A stretch of DNA of 7,140 nt from Comamonadaceae bacterium (GTDB taxonomy: Bacteria; Pseudomonadota; Gammaproteobacteria; Burkholderiales; Burkholderiaceae_C). Numbering within the stretch: the stretch's first letter is position 1; every line of letters starts with the position of its first letter. The notes under the pieces are model-generated. The model saw only the letters and a program-made list of their open reading frames with translations. It had not been told where the DNA came from and searched no databases. The stretch lies in NCBI GenBank assembly GCA_947466165.1, contig CANIDW010000082.1, forward strand, positions 1 through 7,140, given 5' to 3'. The position numbers and the translations under genes are program-made. Below are positions 5,514-7,140 of this stretch, in pieces.

Positions 5514-6947
5514 ATGCCCAGCCGCGCCACCAAGATCGTTGCCACCCTCGGCCCCTCGTCCAACCAGCCCGACATTCTTGAAAAGATGATCGCGGCCGGC
5601 GTCAACGTGGTGCGGCTCAATTTCAGCCACGGCACGGCCGAAGACCACATCAAGCTGGCTGGACTGGTGCGCGAAGCCGCCCAACGCGTCGGCCGCGAGG
5701 TGGCCATCATGGCCGATCTGCAAGGTCCGAAGATACGCGTCGGCAAATTTGCCGAGGGCAAGGTGATGCTGGTGGGCGGCGAAAAATTTGTACTCGACGC
5801 CTCCCGCACCGAGCCGGGCGACATCAAGGGCGTGGGCCTGGACTACAAGGAACTGCCGCGCGACGTCAAAGCCGGCGATGTGCTCTTGCTCAATGACGGC
5901 CTGATCGTGCTGACAGTGGACTCTGTGCGCGGCGAGCAGGTGCATACCACCGTCAAGCAGGGCGGAGTGCTGTCCAACAACAAGGGCATCAACAAGCAAG
6001 GCGGCGGCCTGACCGCACCGGCGTTGACCGCCAAGGACATGGAAGATATCAAGACGGCCATGAGCTTTCAGGCCGACTATGTGGCGGTGAGCTTTCCAAA
6101 AAACGCCACCGACATGGAAATGGCGCGCCAGTTGTGCAACGTGGCGGCAGCCCCTTTCAAACACACGCCCGGGCTGATCGCCAAGATAGAGCGTGCTGAA
6201 GCCATCCCCAAGCTGGATGAAATTTTGCGCGTGAGCGACGGCATCATGGTGGCGCGCGGTGACCTGGCCATTGAGGTGGGCAACGCGGTGGTGCCGGCGC
6301 TGCAAAAACGCATGATCAAAATGGCGCGCGCTGCTGACAAGCTGGTCATCACCGCCACGCAGATGATGGAAAGCATGATCAACAACCCGGTGCCCACGCG
6401 CGCCGAGGTGAGCGACGTGGCCAACGCCGTGCTCGACGGCACTGACGCCGTGATGCTGAGCGCCGAGTCGGCTGCAGGCCGATTTCCGCTGGAGACCATT
6501 GAGGAAATGGCCAAGATTTGTGTGGAAGCCGAGAAGACCGAATACGCCGACCTGGAAGCCGATTTCACCGGCAAGACCTTCATGCGGATTGACCAGTCGA
6601 TCGCCATGGGTGCGCTGATCACGGCGCACCACCTGGGGGCCAAGGCCATCGTGGCGCTGACCGACAGTGGCTCAACGCCGCTGTGGATGAGCCGCCATGA
6701 CATTCGTGTGCCGATCTATGCGCTGACGCCTCGCTTAGCCACGCAGCGCAAGATGGCGCTGTACCGCAATGTGCGCCCGTTGCTGATGGACACCAGCGCT
6801 GACCGTGATACTGCCCTTGAGCAGGCCGAAGGCCATTTGCTGCGCCGGAACATCGTGCAAAGCGGCGACGTGTACGCCATCACTTGCGGCGAGCCGATGG
6901 GCGCGCCGGGTGGCACCAACATGCTCAAGATCTGCCGGGTGGCTTGA
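5514..6947 (+). CDS. pyk: Pyruvate kinase, K+-independent type by sequence
   Basis: 477 residues, normal for bacterial pyruvate kinases. It converts phosphoenolpyruvate + ADP to pyruvate + ATP, the last step of glycolysis, and acts as a cytosolic tetramer in the family. The A domain (about 1-70 and 170-340) holds the PEP/ATP residues Arg34, Asn36 and Ser38 (in RLNFSH), the catalytic Lys224 and metal ligand Glu226 (in AKIERAEAI), Asp250 in VARGDLAIE (247-255), TATQMMESM (280-288) and MLSAES (314-319). The B lid spans about 71-168, and the C-terminal regulatory domain about 345-477 ends in GAPGGTNMLKI. At the monovalent-cation site Leu69, Gln70, Lys73 and Val76 replace the Thr, Lys, Glu and Thr of K+-dependent enzymes. 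The start is the ATG at 5514 behind a good ribosome site. Whether it is PykA- or PykF-like in allostery cannot be told from sequence here. No convincing terminator follows. Confidence 0.97.
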   Translation: MPSRATKIVATLGPSSNQPDILEKMIAAGVNVVRLNFSHGTAEDHIKLAGLVREAAQRVGREVAIMADLQGPKIRVGKFAEGKVMLVGGEKFVLDASRTEPGDIKGVGLDYKELPRDVKAGDVLLLNDGLIVLTVDSVRGEQVHTTVKQGGVLSNNKGINKQGGGLTAPALTAKDMEDIKTAMSFQADYVAVSFPKNATDMEMARQLCNVAAAPFKHTPGLIAKIERAEAIPKLDEILRVSDGIMVARGDLAIEVGNAVVPALQKRMIKMARAADKLVITATQMMESMINNPVPTRAEVSDVANAVLDGTDAVMLSAESAAGRFPLETIEEMAKICVEAEKTEYADLEADFTGKTFMRIDQSIAMGALITAHHLGAKAIVALTDSGSTPLWMSRHDIRVPIYALTPRLATQRKMALYRNVRPLLMDTSADRDTALEQAEGHLLRRNIVQSGDVYAITCGEPMGAPGGTNMLKICRVA

Positions 6948-6955
6948 CGCTCTGA

Positions 6956-6979
6956 GTTCGGGTTCGGGTTCGGGTCTGG
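6956..6979. repeat. GTTCGG hexamer tandem repeat
   Basis: Three exact GTTCGG units (6956-6973) are followed by one degenerate unit GTCTGG (6974-6979), beginning 9 bp after the pyk stop. Such short tandem repeats can change length by slippage. It is non-coding as far as I can see, and no function is evident. Confidence 0.6.
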
Positions 6980-7004
6980 GAGGCGCAGTCTGCCTTTGCG
7001 TTCC

Positions 7005-7078
7005 CGTCATTCCTGCCCCTTTTTTCGTCATTCCTGCGTAGGCAGGAATCCATCCCCGCCCTCTTGTGTCATCCCCGC
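7005..7078. repeat. REP-like palindromic repeat cluster downstream of pyk
   Basis: CGTCATTCCTGC occurs twice exactly (7005-7016 and 7026-7037), and a third degenerate copy, GTCATCCCCGC, lies at 7068-7078. The second copy is the left arm of a perfect hairpin: ATTCCTGC (7030-7037), loop GTAG, GCAGGAAT (7042-7049). The first copy could pair with the same right arm, giving an alternative larger hairpin. The pattern resembles the dispersed GTCATTCC-type intergenic palindromes (REP-like; compare the Neisseria dRS3 ATTCCC/GGGAAT form). Neither strand has a T-run directly after the stem, so it is not a classical terminator, although it may protect the pyk mRNA 3' end. Confidence 0.6.
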
Positions 7079-7140
7079 TTTTTCCCCCTGCATCCGGTGA
7101 GGGTCTGCGGCGGCAGCCGATTTCTGGTACCCCAGCATGA

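Noticed and set aside
5496..6632. 378-codon open frame on the minus strand opposite pyk
   Set aside because: Its length is striking, but the His/Gly/Val-rich product resembles no family I know and the frame mirrors the codon bias of the conserved pyk.
6981..6997. Possible intrinsic terminator after pyk (AGGCG with TGCCT, then TT)
   Set aside because: The stem is only 4-5 bp including a G-T pair, and only two or three T follow, too weak to call.
6805..7041. 78-codon plus-strand frame overlapping the pyk end and running into the repeats
   Set aside because: It begins inside pyk in another frame and its tail is simply translated GTTCGG and GTCATTCC repeats.
7005..7078. CRISPR array
   Set aside because: Copies are spaced 21 and 41 bp apart, are only 11-12 bp long, and one is degenerate; there are no regular spacers or cas genes.
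7137..7140. ATGA at the very end as the start of a next gene (for example fba)
   Set aside because: Only four bases are visible, with no ribosome site close before it, so a gene cannot be supported.

Overview
The window looks like a piece of a GC-rich betaproteobacterial chromosome, most likely from the Comamonadaceae (Rhodoferax/Polaromonas-like). This rests on the wording of the proteins (PGK, PDF, Fmt and DprA all read like that family from memory) and on the smg-dprA//def-fmt gene order. No database search was possible, so the genus is inference. All real genes are chromosomal housekeeping or metabolic genes. I see no insertion sequence, prophage, CRISPR array, tRNA or rRNA.

Layout. On the minus strand at the left edge lie the first 35 codons of smg (DUF494; 1-105, cut by the window) and, upstream of it, a complete dprA (146-1327). 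A comparatively AT-rich divergent intergenic region (1328-1494) separates dprA from the plus-strand genes def (1495-2016), fmt (2065-3048), azlC (3056-3790) and azlD (3803-4138). A T-tract-rich leader (4139-4216) precedes pgk (4217-5410). A 103-bp spacer with a perfect 7-bp inverted repeat follows, then pyk (5514-6947). The last 193 bp hold a GTTCGG tandem repeat and a REP-like palindromic repeat of the GTCATTCCTGC type. No gene could be supported there.

How the genes work together. def and fmt encode the two ends of the formyl-methionine cycle: Fmt formylates initiator Met-tRNA and PDF removes the formyl group from nascent proteins. smg-dprA back-to-back with def-fmt is an old conserved proteobacterial arrangement. 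In E. coli fmt is followed by rsmB, but here it is followed by a two-component AzlC/AzlD amino-acid exporter. pgk and pyk encode the two ATP-forming steps of lower glycolysis. The pyruvate kinase carries the residue signature of the K+-independent class.

Nothing here looks like a wholly new system. The points most worth a second look are the fmt/azlC junction (a four-codon reading frame in place of a normal ATG start, which could be coupling or a one-base frameshift), the helically phased T-tracts before pgk, a possible leaderless start for fmt, and the repeat cluster after pyk.
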